The notes under the pieces are model-generated. The model saw only the letters and a program-made list of their open reading frames with translations, ran no database searches and was not told the DNA's origin. Both the position numbers and the translations under genes were made by a program. DNA of 64,000 nt. Source: Glebionis coronaria. Its lineage: Eukaryota; Streptophyta; Magnoliopsida; Asterales; Asteraceae. Of this stretch, positions 1 through 11,759 are shown piece by piece. Location of the stretch: contig CM046876.1 of assembly GCA_025667525.1 (NCBI GenBank), forward strand, positions 534,552,038 through 534,616,037, given 5' to 3'. How positions within the stretch are numbered: position 1 is the first letter of the stretch; the number at the start of each line of letters is the position of its first letter.

Positions 1-2317
1 ATCACATGACCTAAGAACTGCACTGATTCCAACCAAAACTCACACTTCGAGAATTTTGCATACAGCTTCTCCTTCCTTAACAACTCCAAAATCTTTCTTA
101 GGTGCTTCTCGTGCTCCTCCTTACTCTTAGAGTAAATAAGTATATCATCGATGAAAACAATAACAAACTTATCTAGATACGGCTTGCACACGCGATTCAT
201 AAGGTCCATGAATACAGCAGGCGCGTTCGTCAACCCAAACGGCATCACTCGAAATTCAAAGTGTCCATACCGCGTACGAAAGGCAGTTACAGGAATATCT
301 TCCTCTCTCACACGCAGTTGATGATACCCTGATCTTAAATCGATCTTTGAGTACACACTGGAACCTTGCAATTGATCAAATAAATCGTCAATCCTCGGCA
401 ATGGGTACCGATTCTTAACCGTCAGCTTATTGAGTTCCCTATAGTCAATACACATTCGGAACGAACCATCTTTCTTCTTTACGAACAACACTGGCGCTCC
501 CCAAGGCGATGAGCTCGGCCTAATAAATCCTTTGTCCATCAATTCCTTCAATTGATCCGATAACTCCTTTAACTCAGATGGTGCTAAACGGTAAGGTGCA
601 CGTGCAACCGGCGCAGCTCCTGGCACTAAATCAATTCGAAACTCGACCTCACGGGTAGGCGGTAAACCTGGCAACTCGTCTGGAAAAACTTCCGGATACT
701 CACAAATAACTGGTACCTCTTCAATCCTCGCCTCTAAATCACCATCACTCGAAACTTGTGCCAAAAACACATCGCATCCGCTCTCTACGTACTTCATCAT
801 TTTCAAACAGGAAATCACTTTCAAACGAGAAGTGCATTCGTCTCCCTTTATCGTCAAAACTTTATTCCGCAACGGAATCTGAACCAATCTCTCGCCACAG
901 ACGATCATAGCACTGTGCGCCATTAGCCAATCCATTCCCACAATCACGTCAAACGATCCTAGCTCTATGGGCATCAAGTCGATTTTAAAAGCGTAATTTC
1001 CTAACTTCAAGGTACACCCTTTTAGTATAGAATTCGTACTAACAATTCTTCCATCGGCTAATTCAACGTTATAACTAGTCGCTAACATCACCGGTTTTCT
1101 ATCGATATGACGACTAAATTTAACATCTACAAAACTCTTGTCGGAGCCAGAATCAAACAAAATACTAGCATAACAAGCGTCTAGCAAAAACGTACCGGTA
1201 ACCACATTAGGACCCTGTGGTTTATCAGCCGTTCCCACTTGATACACAGCAGCCGCATTATTACCTCCCCGCTTGTTTCCTGCCTTCGGGCAATTCACTT
1301 GCACATGACCCCTTTCTCCACAACCATAACATCCTCTCATTCTGATAGCATTAGCCCCTGTGGCTACTCCTCCCGTTCGGCAACCAGAAGTCTTATGACC
1401 TGCTTTCCCACACTTGCCGCATGCAGGCGGGCAATTCCCGACATGATACAAATTGCACCTACCATAATGGGGATTCACTTTTACACCTCTAGGGTTCGTC
1501 ACTGCCCTCATCCCTTCATTCCTTCTTTGGTTAAACTGCTGATTTCGGTTCGGCCCATGGTTGTTTCGATTTCCACCTCGGTTCTGGCCTTGGGATTGAT
1601 TGCTTTGTGCCGCTTCCCATTTCCTCTTGTTCCCTTCAGCAATGGAGTTCTGCTTGTCCTGGAGCTTGACGTCCATCAATGCGTGAGCCATCTGAACCGC
1701 TTCATCAAACGATCCAGGTTTTGACGAAGTTGTTTCACCTTTAATATTGCTGGATAAACCCTTAATATACTGTTTCATTTTCTTGGTGTCATTGGCAAAA
1801 ACATCCGGACACAACAGGCTTAATTCGTTAAACCTCCTGGTGTAGGCAGCTATATCGTTGTTCTTCAAGGTCAAATGCCTCAACTCATCCTCCAATTGCC
1901 CCAATTCCTCTTCCGGGCAAAACTTCTTGGTCAACAAAGCTTTTGTCGCATTCCACGTCCTTGCATTCGCTACAGCCAATCCAACCGTAGCTACCTGAGT
2001 ATTCCACCAACTTAACGCATCATCAAGAAACGTAGCAGCTGCAAACTTCACTTTATCCGCTTCTGCACAACCGCTGATTTCGAACGTACTTTCAACCTTT
2101 TCCAACCATCGTCTAAGTTCTAAAGCTCTACCGTTCCACGGAACTGCGTGGGACCGCACTTCATAAAACTAGAATAGGTACACACTCTCGGGGCTTGCTG
2201 TCTCCCCGCGTTCCTTCCCTGATCCTGATTTCTCCCGGCTCTGTCCGCTTCCAACGCATTTGCTATAGCTTCCTGAATCATGGTGTTAACACGATCGGCG
2301 GTCAACTTTGGAGGCAT
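1..2317 (-). pseudogene. Gypsy gag-protease-reverse transcriptase (frameshifted, 3' end off window)
   Basis: The product would be the structural and enzymatic polyprotein of the chromovirus. The start is the ATG at 2317 (MPPKLTADR...), the usual opening of this gag type. Retrotransposon gag follows at about 2130-1700. Two CX2CX4HX4C knuckles ([14 protein letters not shown] and [14 protein letters not shown]) are at about 1420-1290. A protease active site DSGSDKS lies near 1150. RT motifs ([18 protein letters not shown], then [11 protein letters not shown]) run from about 520 to 130. A one-base shift near 2140 cuts the N-terminal reading after about 65 residues and moves gag to another frame. 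I saw no other break in the parts I translated. The polyprotein as found here is not expressible without frame correction. Confidence 0.88.
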
Positions 2318-2656
2318 GGTGTTATCGAATATCTCTTTCTGCAAGACAGGGAAAATAGAAAAACAATGTAAGTATACATATCAAGTTTCCCAGACATAAT
2401 ATACCTACAACGACACATCACTACGGAGTTACTAATATTCATCAATTCACATCACAAAAGATCAAATTTAAGACATATCACAGATCATGAAAGGTAACAT
2501 AGATTGTATTGATAATTAACCAAAATCGTGACAAGTATTGCCACTACAATCGTTCACCACAAAACTTCAAGTACTTGAGTTTCTCGTCATAATACCATCA
2601 TACAAAGGTCTAAAACAGTTCTATTACAATGATCAAAGAAAATACAAAATAAGTAA

Positions 2657-3733
2657 CTAGGCATGTGGTGATCCACACGGCCTCTTGGATGGCGGCTCGT
2701 CGTCGTCTTCCTCGGATTCCTCATCACTGTCGTCCTCATCCACATCATCCATTTTTCTCTTTCCTTTATCATCCGGCCCACATTCCGTTTCCTTTTTCGT
2801 CCCTGATGTGGATCCACACTCAATCGCTACCTGACTTCCCACCATAATACAAGCACCTCTAGTAGGCGGCTGAATCATGAAGTCATTTGCCTCCATCTCC
2901 AAATCGTCCACGAATCTCCAATCCGGGGGCAATGATGCTCTCACACGATGCTCCCAACTCTGCATCCTCGACAACCTCATTTGATCCTCCCTAACACGGT
3001 CAAGACTAGCGCTTAAATTTGCAACCATTGATCTTAAACTGTTGATGTCACTTTTGTTCACATTCCCATCATACTCAATTCTTGCAGTCCTTTCCAACAG
3101 TCTTTGGTGTTCCCTTTCATTCTCATCAAACCTCTTAATTACCCTGGTCTCAACTACAAACCGCTCATACATCAATCTCTCCATCCTCCCCAAACGACCT
3201 GCGGGATCCCAGTAGTGTCTCGGTCTCGGAAAGTAGACCCTTGCAATATTCTCATGAATCGATGGCGACTTGGATGATCTGCTAGACTCTCCACTGCTCT
3301 CGTTACTCACTCGAACAAATCCTGGCACTGTTCTCAAATAGTCCTTACAATTGTCCATCGGGCGATTAAAGGGTTGCTGCTCATATCGACCGGTCGGTGG
3401 TACTTCATAACCCTTCGGCGAATTCGAGGACTGAAACAAATCTGGTTCGGTCTGGCCTACAGCATTCTCGGGAATGCCATCATCCATTAGCTCCTCGGGC
3501 TCTTCTTCAGAATCCTCACTCTCGTCGCTACTAATGCTAAAATTGTCCACCTCGCTTTCGTCATTGTCATTTTCCGGTCCTATTTCCTCTTCTGGAGCGA
3601 TCCATCCATTATCATTGTCCGGCGGGTTCGGAGGAAACGGTCCCCCTTCGTGACCTACGACGTAATCGTTTCCATTATCATTAGGCGGTACCTCGGCCAT
3701 TCCTGCAATAACAGCGAATTTCGGAGGGTACAT
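2657..3733 (-). CDS. Accessory ORF between 5' LTR and gag of the Gypsy element (358 aa)
   Basis: This is an uninterrupted 358-residue ORF upstream of gag in the same orientation, separated from the gag ATG by about 340 bases. The N-terminal third is rich in Asn, Asp, Pro and Glu. The middle (about residues 170-260) is charged, with Arg/Glu/Leu-rich stretches that look helical or coiled-coil. The C-terminus is an acidic run followed by a basic patch (PPSKRP) that could be a nuclear-localisation signal. I see no zinc knuckle, protease, polymerase or membrane segment. It is open although the adjacent gag is frameshifted, which is unexpected for decayed DNA. I do not recognise the family, and function is unknown. 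It could be translated alone or joined to gag by splicing across 2344-2657. Confidence 0.6.
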   Translation of the reverse strand: MYPPKFAVIAGMAEVPPNDNGNDYVVGHEGGPFPPNPPDNDNGWIAPEEEIGPENDNDESEVDNFSISSDESEDSEEEPEELMDDGIPENAVGQTEPDLFQSSNSPKGYEVPPTGRYEQQPFNRPMDNCKDYLRTVPGFVRVSNESSGESSRSSKSPSIHENIARVYFPRPRHYWDPAGRLGRMERLMYERFVVETRVIKRFDENEREHQRLLERTARIEYDGNVNKSDINSLRSMVANLSASLDRVREDQMRLSRMQSWEHRVRASLPPDWRFVDDLEMEANDFMIQPPTRGACIMVGSQVAIECGSTSGTKKETECGPDDKGKRKMDDVDEDDSDEESEEDDDEPPSKRPCGSPHA

Positions 3734-4073
3734 AAGTAATTATACAATAATTATAAATACATGCATGCAAATGCAATGCAAAGGTGGTACATATGCCCGA
3801 AATGTAATAATATGATGCTCATGCATGATTAATACAAAAATTACGATGTCGGATATTCCACGTAAAATTCAACGTCTACATATAGTAATTCCATACTTAC
3901 GTAATAATTACCCACATATATACTTCACTCAAAAGTATACGTCAAATGCCATAAATACAACAATAAATCTTACCGGAGCCATGCAGGATAGTTGTGTGTG
4001 CTTGGACCATTTCTTACGACACCAAAAGTTATAGTTTAGGATTTTCAAAAACGACCTAGTTCTCTATAACTCG

Positions 4074-4088
4074 TGGCTCTGATTACCA
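4074..4088 (-). promoter_or_regulatory. Primer binding site of the Gypsy element
   Basis: On the minus strand the 15 bases TGGTAATCAGAGCCA match the 3' end of initiator tRNA-Met (usual plant PBS TGGTATCAGAGCCA) with one extra A. They lie three bases after the 5' LTR end, as expected for minus-strand DNA priming. Confidence 0.8.
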
Positions 4089-4091
4089 ATC

Positions 4092-6893
4092 TGTAACACC
4101 CCCACAATTGCTATGCGCAGCGGAACTACAACAATGGGTGCTACACAGTATTCATTGCACACAAGATATATCAAACGACGCTAAAAAGACGTCAACTTAA
4201 AACTTGAATTTAAAATTGTTAGATGATACATGTCCACGGTTTTTCCAACCCCAATTTGGTACAACAGAGTTTAGCGTTTTCGGTCCCCATGAATCTCAAC
4301 CCAAGAATTTCAGTTTTACAACAACATGACATTAAACTTAAAAATGTTTAAGTAGAAAAAGGAGGAAAAACAAGCGGACTCCAAGCCATACACACAACAT
4401 CCATCCCATGCATGTTCCATTCTACACTTCAGCGGTTACCTGAAACACATGCCAAAATTTTGGTCAACGAAAACGTTGAGTGGAATTCATAGGTTTTACA
4501 ATCAATTTGAACGTATATAAAATAAAAACCATTCGTGATCATTTATAGACTTGTCGATCAAACAATCTATAATCAGGATACTGACAATTGTGTTTAAGCT
4601 CATGACACTAATCCGTTAACTCAATCACCCGCGTAATAAATACCGGCGTGATTCAGATGAAACCAGTGCCCCTTCTAAAGGCATCAGTTGCAATTATACC
4701 TTATCTCTCATACAAAATAATCTACCGCAGAACTTACTCAACGTACAGCTTCTCGGCTAGCATTGGGTCGTTAGCCCCGTAGTACTACAAATTGCATAAG
4801 CGGCTATTTCCCCCTACTCGAGGGCAGGACAATAGTTAATAGTTCATGATTTTAGGGACTTTTGCAACTTGGGTACTCAACACAATTTCTAAGGCAACTT
4901 TCGGGTCTAACAATCATTCATGATATACGTTCCTTTTAAAAACTAGCATGCATTTCCCTCGCGGGTAAAACAATTTGAAATAAATATAAGCGAGGCTATA
5001 AATTCACACCTTAGATATTAAGTAGTCGGTAGTTCGAGGGATGATCACTGACGACGAAACGGATGCCCGGTTAAATCAACACCTATCACAAATAACGCGT
5101 AATGAGTAATCTAGTTTTAAATACTTTACGGTACTGTATAAAATACATAAGTACTAGTCACTTAGGACAAATATAACTCACGCCAAAAACAATACAACAA
5201 GCGTTACTCATTTTATACCATTCGTTCTTACTATTTACGTTATCCATTTTTATCCATTCTCGCCGGTACTTACCGAAAGTACGGGCTGTTTTACCTTATT
5301 TAACCATACTTATAAAATTTGACAAAATTCTCAAAAATCCTATAAGACCTGTAGATGACATGTTTTTAAGCCCAATAAAAGTTTTTACTTTTACGACTCG
5401 TTACTCGACGCTTTTCCAAGACTACATTTTACGGGCTGAAATTGTACTTCGACCAACCTTGACTTCTTTGACCTATATGAAATGCACCTTTGACTTCTTT
5501 GACTCCTAAGTCAACTTATAGAACCATTTATACAGGTTTGGGACCAAATTTTGACCCTTGACCATTTACCAATTTATACTTGTGACCCTCGGAATTTGAC
5601 TAAAACTTTACATAAATTCGGATTATGAAAGTCCTCGTCTCCCGGTACTCGATCTTTAAAACCTCATAACTTTTAGCTCGTTTTGAGTCACGGGCTCTAC
5701 CTTATACCAAATTAAAGACAAAAAGACCCTCTACAACTACATTTTGTTTTCAAGACCTGTAGACAAAATAATTTTTATGAAATGACCTCAAAGTTTCTGC
5801 CTAAATTTGGCTACTCCAAAATCATGCTTAGACTCGATTTCAAACCTTCTAACCACCACTAGGCATCATCCTAAGCCTCCCTAAACATATCCAAACACAA
5901 GATTTCAGTCCTACCCCTATTGATCAACCAATCTCATAATCAAGAAAATATAAAAACAAGCATGCAACTACTAACACCTATCTAAAACATCATTAAACAC
6001 CTAACCAAACACAAGACAAAGCTCAAAATTCATCAACCACCATGGCTCCCCAAACACCCCTTGTGCCGTGGGGTTTGGGTGACCCAATCACCACAACCAA
6101 ATTGATTTTGGTGGGTTTTCTTGGTGATTATGCTTCCAATACACATGAATTTAACATGCATTACAATAATTAGCCTCAAAAACGAATTTGGATCATCATG
6201 AAAATTTTTGGAAAATTTACTTGAATGCATGTGGGATTTAAGTACATAGAAATGTAGGGAATGACAAGATTAGATGTGGTCTAACCTTAATTTAATGAAA
6301 ATCAAGTGAAAAAAAAATTTTGATGGTGTTCTTGGTGGTTTGGGGGTTAGCCGTCGGCTATAGGAGCAAAGAGAGGGAGAGAGTTGATTGTTTTTGGTGA
6401 AATGAAACTATGTGTTTGTGTTTGTGTCATTTTGGGGCTTTTTGGTGTATTGGGAGGGACCAAATGGTAAATAAAGGTTTCTTTTGGCCTTAATTTAAAA
6501 ACGTCCTCAAAACTTTGCGGGTTCGACTCATTAGTCAATTTTGAAAATTTTACGGGAGTCGGAAATCTTCCCGAACACTCCAAAATATTTTTGGGATTCT
6601 TTAAATGTACTCGGAAGGCTATAAAACTCACCCGACTCAACTTAACACGAACCGTAAATAAAATTCTCAAAAAATCACATTATCGATAAATCGTCAAAAA
6701 TTATATAAAATTGGGCATCCCTCGGGATCGTAATCGTCATCGTCCTTCTTGAATCGTCAATCGTAAAAATTATAACCTCGAACATCGGCTTTAACCAAAA
6801 TACTTATAAATATAGAAATTAAAATTTATTAAAAATTTCAAAAATTAGCGTAATTTAGGGTATCGTTAATGACCTCGGTTCTAGGGTGTCACA
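4092..6893 (-). repeat. 5' LTR of the Gypsy element (2.8 kb)
   Basis: The segment has the ends typical of this group: TGTGACACCC at 6893 on the minus strand and GGGGGTGTTACA at 4092, directly followed by the PBS. It spans 2,802 bp, long even for this lineage. I find no coding sequence inside; the short ORFs at 6033-6230 and 6347-6670 have no recognisable content. The second LTR copy lies beyond the window, so insertion age cannot be estimated. Confidence 0.85.
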
Positions 6894-7090
6894 CGCAGCG
6901 AGTGATCGTACTCGTGATCGCAGCGAGTGATCGTACTCCCTTATCACAACAAGTGATAGTACCCTGATCGAAGCCTAGATCGTACAAAGCTATCGTACTC
7001 CTTGATCTTAGCTAGGATCGCAGTGAGCTATCGTAGTCACAGATCGTAACGTGGATCGTACTTGTGATCGCAGTTAGATCGTGACTATGG
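6894..7090. repeat. Degenerate CGATC/CGATAG repeats in the D2 leader
   Basis: About fifteen imperfect units of the type T(A/G)CGATC occur at 10-25 base spacing, for example GTGATCGCAGCGAGTGATCG near the left end. No ORF is carried. The D leader (about 21970-22375) has the same kind of array, so it looks like a property of the family. Confidence 0.7.
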
Positions 7091-7421
7091 ATCGCAAGTA
7101 GAAACCCCCAGGGTTTATGCAATCACAAAATCAGATCATACTAAGGATACCAACTTACCACTTTTCTCGGACAGTATAATAACACAATCAATTCGAGATT
7201 CTAAGCCAAAATATGAATCAAACAACCAAAAATTTTGTGTTTTTAACCCAAATAACAATACCAAATCACTATAGCAAGTAACAAGATGAAGTATATCAAG
7301 ATTAACCCATAAAAACACAAAAAAAAAAATTGGTTCGTGTGAAATTGGATCAAAAATGGCGAGAGAATCAAGAACACAAACACAAAAACTAAACAATCAT
7401 CCCATGGCTCTTGATACCATT

Positions 7422-7741
7422 TGTAGGATATGTAAATCTTGCTTATGTTTTAGAGAGAGAAAGAGATAGAGAGATGGTGGATTACACACAATTCTAGAGA
7501 GAGAAAACAAAGAGAAGTATGTGAAAAAATGAATAACCACACAACCTCTCCATCTAAGGAGAGGGTTTATATACCCAAGCCCTTGTAATGGGCTTGGGCT
7601 TACATTTGGGCCGGCCTAAACATGTTGTAGGCTAGGCTTGGGCTTGTTTATTAAATAACGATGTCTAGACTACGAGCTACTACTTAGTATATTGTTGGAG
7701 TGACCGAATCTTCCTAAATACGTAAAAACGTATTTCCAACA
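7422..7741 (-). repeat. 5' LTR of D2 (320 bp)
   Basis: The ends are TGTTGGAAATACG (7741) and ATATCCTACA (7422) on the minus strand. A TATATAAA box lies at about 7567-7574. An inverted repeat CCCAAGCCC/GGGCTTGGG (7574-7598) lies just upstream of it and CCTCTCC/GGAGAGG (7545-7564) just downstream, in transcription direction. PyTC-rich sequence fills the 3' part. Confidence 0.8.
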
Positions 7742-9350
7742 CTGCTTATTCTTGTCTAACAAAATTTTCATCCGCTTTCATCTTTCATAACATTTATCAC
7801 AGCTTTCTACATCAATGGCGCCTAAGTTTAAACCGAGTGATTTGGTATTGGGGTTCAGAAGTCAGCACAACATGGTTGCCTATTTAGAGGCTGACAACAC
7901 TCTGTTTCCTCAATATACTCAGATGGTGGAGTATTTAAATGCATCCCCTTAAGGTATGCACTTTCTCATGCTCCTCTTATCCTCGTCACTCATATTAAAT
8001 AGTTTTGGAATACTGTTACTTCCTCAACGATTAATAATGTGACTACATTGACTGCTACAGTCCATGGGCTTCCATGGGTGGTTACTGAAGCCTTGGTTCG
8101 CCAGGCTTTGCATCTTAATGATGCAGATGGTATAGCCACCCTACCCATTGGTGAGCTAGAACAAGGACTTCGAGCTTTGGGTTATCCTTTCCCTGAAGAG
8201 GGAACTTTAAACAAATATTCCAAACAAGAATTTCCCCCAGCTTGGAAGTACTTAATACATGTCATTCTTCAATGCTTGAATCTCAAATGTACTGCACACA
8301 ATGAAATTAACCGGTCTATTAAGAGTGACATTATGTGTATTGCTACTAGGCAAAAATATAATTTTTCTAAAATGATTTTTGATGGCATGTGTAAAAACAA
8401 GGGTAGCAAGATGACTCTTGCTTACCCAAGATTTTTGCAAATGGTTTTTGATGCACAAAGATATTGCACCAGGGATCATGATGATTTTTATACGATCCCT
8501 GTGCAAAAGAAAGCAATTTTTGGAAAGATGAATTCACCCCCATACAGAGACTTACCCCTTACCCAAGCCATGCTTTCTGTTATTGCAGTAGCACAACCTC
8601 AACCAGACCCACAACCACAACTAGACCTATTACCTAAACCATCACCCCAGCATATGGAACTTGACCAAGATCCCTTCAACGATGACACATTAAATGTTGG
8701 CGTTGACACTTCAAATCCAAACGCTGACACCCTTTTACAATAAACCCAAACACCCCTTAACCTCCAAACTGAAACCTAATCCACATCATCCTCTTCACTC
8801 CCAGACTTTAGGATGGAAAAACGCCAAAGGACTATTGGAGTGTTCTCCTCTAGTGGTCCTAGCCATGTTGCAGAGAGAACCACCACCACAAGTGTGGTTG
8901 GTGACATGGGTGGGGCTAGGACTATTGGTACTAGCTTAGATGCAGGCCAAGCCAGTCCTAACATCATTCAGACCCCATCCATGCCCCATGACTCTACTTT
9001 GGGAGGTCAAATTCCCATTCTAGAGGAGGGTAGATTGGAACCTTCACTACTACAAAAAAGCCCTTAGAGACTAGTTAAAAAAGCGCTTAGAGACTGGTTT
9101 TGCAAAAGGTCTCCAAAGGGGGGTGTCTCTTTAGCAAATCCTAAAAAGACTGGTTTTAAAACCAGTCTCTATAATACGTATAGACACTTGTTTTAAAAAC
9201 AAAAACAAGTCTCTTTAGAGATTGGTATCCATAGTATTCCTCCAGAAACTAGTCTTTTTAGCAACATCTAACCAGTCTTTTTATAGAGTAAAAAGACGTG
9301 TATTTTCTAAAAAACAAGTCTCTTTGGAAATCGGTATTTTTTAAAAAAAA

Positions 9351-11199
9351 AATTGGAATTTCTAGTAAATTCTAAATTTTACAATTTTAACCCACCAAAA
9401 TGAAGAAATACAAATACAATGAATATATATAAACTGATTTAGAAGGACCAAAACTGTAAAACCAACAAACTAAAGCAACCAAACACAATTTTTATTTAAA
9501 TTGAAGTCATACTAGAATTTACAACAATATAGAATATTACTAGAATTTAGCTTAATCGTCTATGTCTAACTCGCCACAATGTGAACCATGTGCCAATGAT
9601 CGCGTTTATCTCTTTGGTATCCAACGGACGCTCGTTATTCCATGGTACCTATAATTAATTTAATCAAATGTAAACATTAGGTATAAAATACATATAACTG
9701 ATAAGCATCTAACAATTTAATCGAAAGTAAATTCATAATGTACAGATGCAACATATGCCTAGATCTATCTGATTGTACCTGATTCTACGCAGTAGCAATA
9801 GTAGTCCAATGCTAAGGTGGCCACTGTTGTAACAACAAAAAAGAGACATATTAAAAATGATACATGACAACTTATAAGACATGATAAGTATACTATTTAC
9901 ACAGTAATAAGCTAAGAAAAAATGTATAACTCGTACAATTGTTAATATCATTTAAGTTCCTCATTGATCCGTGGCTCATTGATCCGTGGAAGATTATTCA
10001 AGATATTGTAGAAGATAATAAAGGAGTCAACTAACCCTTGAAGGTGTATCGCTGAGAGAATTTTGCTGAGGTTTTCCTATAACAAAAGGATGTTGTTGGA
10101 AAATTCAGAAATATTAAAATTATAGACATGTTTAAGATTCAATATACACTAATTATAGCATAAGAAAAATTGTTACTCTGATAAATGTGTTAGCCCTAAA
10201 ATGTGAGCGTCATTTATGGAATTACATTTGATTCAGATAGGCAAAACGTGGAGGGACTACTATTGACATGTTGTCAAAGTGACCTCTTGTTTAGCCTATA
10301 TATACCCCTCCATACTTCCATGGAGGGGTGAGGATTCTTCTTATTGTGTATTTCACTTCTCTCTCTAAATACACACACTCGTTTCAAGCTTTAACTTTCT
10401 CTCTCTAAAATTGTCTAAATACTTCTTTTATCCTCCCCGACCTCTGGATCACCTCTTGTTAGCTTGAATCTTATATGTTAACAAAATGACTCATTTGACA
10501 CGCAATATATACATTACTTACAAAATATAAACTGAACACCCCTCGTGTCTTTCAGTTGTATGCCTCGTACCAACAAACTAACTTGAACTATGATGGCTGC
10601 GACGTCCATATATCATTCTTGCAAAAATTGTAACCTGAACTTGAAGCAACATTATAATTATTTCTTGTCCAACCTATTGTCATTCCGTTCTGATATAAAA
10701 TTGCTGCATATTTATTAATCTCTTAAATTTTGTCAGTTTCACATGCTTAGTCGCAACAACATATATGTATGATCAAGTTTCCTGTGTTTTTGTTCATTTT
10801 ATGCTTTTCGGTATCAGTTATGTCTGTATACACACTTTATATCCTTGTTCAAATAGTTACACAGCCAACAACTCTATGTAATGCTACTTGACACTAAATC
10901 TCTATAGGACAGACATATTTCGAAAAATACAACATTGTTCAACCCAACCTATGCCATTCCAACCCACGCCAAAAACACATGTTTTGCCCACCCAGCCCAT
11001 TATGTAATATCTACTAGCTACACATTCTCTCTGCTATTGACTCTCAAGCAAAACTCATAGTTTGACTCCTTAGTGTGCATAAAGACACTGTAAATAACTA
11101 AACTCTAATTCAATTCTCAGACAGAAGCCCAAACATTCGAGTAAATATTAGTTATTATCATTAGAGTAGTATACCCATTGTGAAATAAAAAAAGAGACA
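9351..11199. other. CACTA interior without recognised genes (except solo LTR)
   Basis: AT-rich DNA with many stops in all frames. Apart from the solo LTR at 10188-10483 I recognise nothing. It may be intron or 3' flank captured together with the helicase exons that follow. Confidence 0.5.
10188..10483 (+). repeat. Solo LTR (296 bp) with perfect 5-bp target duplication
   Basis: It starts TGTTAGCCC and ends ATGTTAACA. The flanking bases AAATG (10183-10187) and AAATG (10484-10488) are identical. A TATATATA box is at 10297-10304, directly followed by the inverted repeat ACCCCTCCAT/ATGGAGGGGT (10304-10329) and then pyrimidine-rich sequence typical of Copia LTRs. No PBS or internal region adjoins, so it is the product of LTR-LTR recombination. 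It sits inside the CACTA and is younger than it, or was captured with it. Confidence 0.82.
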
Positions 11200-11204
11200 T
11201 ACTG

Positions 11205-11684
11205 TATGTCTGGGTATCAATTTGCTCTGGAAGCTCCTTGATGTCGACCTCAAATCTTTCCTGGACCTGCAACATAAAAATGATTTAAAATTCAAATCAA
11301 AGACATTCTAATTCTGCACTATATATGCCAACCACAAATCAAACACTATCGAAGAATAATCACCTGATTAAGAACATCTGAGTCTGAAACAGATGCTACA
11401 AAAGTGATTGCAAGACCCTTGGTACCAAATCTACCAGCTCATCCCACCTACCAAAACAAAGTTAAAGAGATTAGCTTGTGTGCATAAAAGACAAAGTGGG
11501 GAAAGAAGTTGATAAGTTTATCGTTCAGATTTAACCAACCTTGTGCAGATATGTATCAGCAGAATCTGGCATGTCATAATTTACAACAATATTAACATGC
11601 TCGATGTATATGCCTCTTCCAACTAAATCAGTTGCAACAAGGATTCGTTTTAGCCCCTCCTTAAACCCCTTGTAACGTGTCAAC
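11205..11684 (-). pseudogene. Captured fragment of UAP56/DDX39-type DEAD-box RNA helicase gene (three exons)
   Basis: Three exon-like blocks with introns and correct splice borders lie on the minus strand: 11540-11684, 11364-11447 and about 11205-11266. They encode the helicase C-terminal domain of the mRNA-export/splicing ATPase UAP56: an [10 protein letters not shown] segment, then [12 protein letters not shown] (motif V), [13 protein letters not shown], motif VI, and [18 protein letters not shown] near the C-terminus. Motif VI is broken: its first Arg codon is TGA (CGA to TGA), giving [10 protein letters not shown]. The substitution ID to IY after motif V is also seen. The N-terminal RecA domain and the last residues are missing. 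Retained introns show capture from genomic DNA, not cDNA. It lies inside the CACTA element and is not functional. Confidence 0.85.
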
Positions 11685-11759
11685 CTAATAAAAAGAACAA
11701 GCAAAAAAGTCAACAAAATGAAATATAAATGATTCAAAAATCCCAACTAACGCAACTAC

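Larger units (their letters stand above)
1..6893 (-). mobile_element. Ty3/Gypsy chromovirus-like LTR retrotransposon, 5' part
   Basis: The minus strand reads, in order, 5' LTR (4092-6893), tRNA-Met-type primer binding site, an extra ORF, gag with zinc knuckles, protease and reverse transcriptase. RT runs off the left window edge, so RNase H, integrase and the 3' LTR are not visible. The order and the RT and zinc-knuckle motifs fit the Tekay/Del branch of plant chromoviruses; no chromodomain can be checked. The element abuts the leader of a giant Copia copy at 6894, so it probably inserted there. The expected target duplication starts CGCAG at 6894, but the other copy lies outside the window. 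Confidence 0.9.
6894..7741 (-). mobile_element. Giant Copia copy D2: 5' LTR and leader only
   Basis: On the minus strand this is a 320-bp LTR (7422-7741), a PBS at 7406-7419 (TGGTATCAAGAGCC) and about 510 bp of leader, cut at 6893 by the Gypsy insertion. The LTR start TGTTGGAAATACG, the same one-base-expanded PBS, the paired inverted repeats around the TATA box and the CGATC-rich leader all match element D at 21416, in opposite orientation. It is therefore a second, more diverged member of the D family. The rest presumably lies left of the window. Confidence 0.8.

Noticed and set aside
1239..1724. 161-codon plus-strand ORF
   Set aside because: Antisense shadow of the Gypsy zinc-knuckle/gag coding strand.
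11205..11684. Functional helicase gene
   Set aside because: Only the C-terminal exons are present and motif VI contains a stop; the piece lies within CACTA ends.
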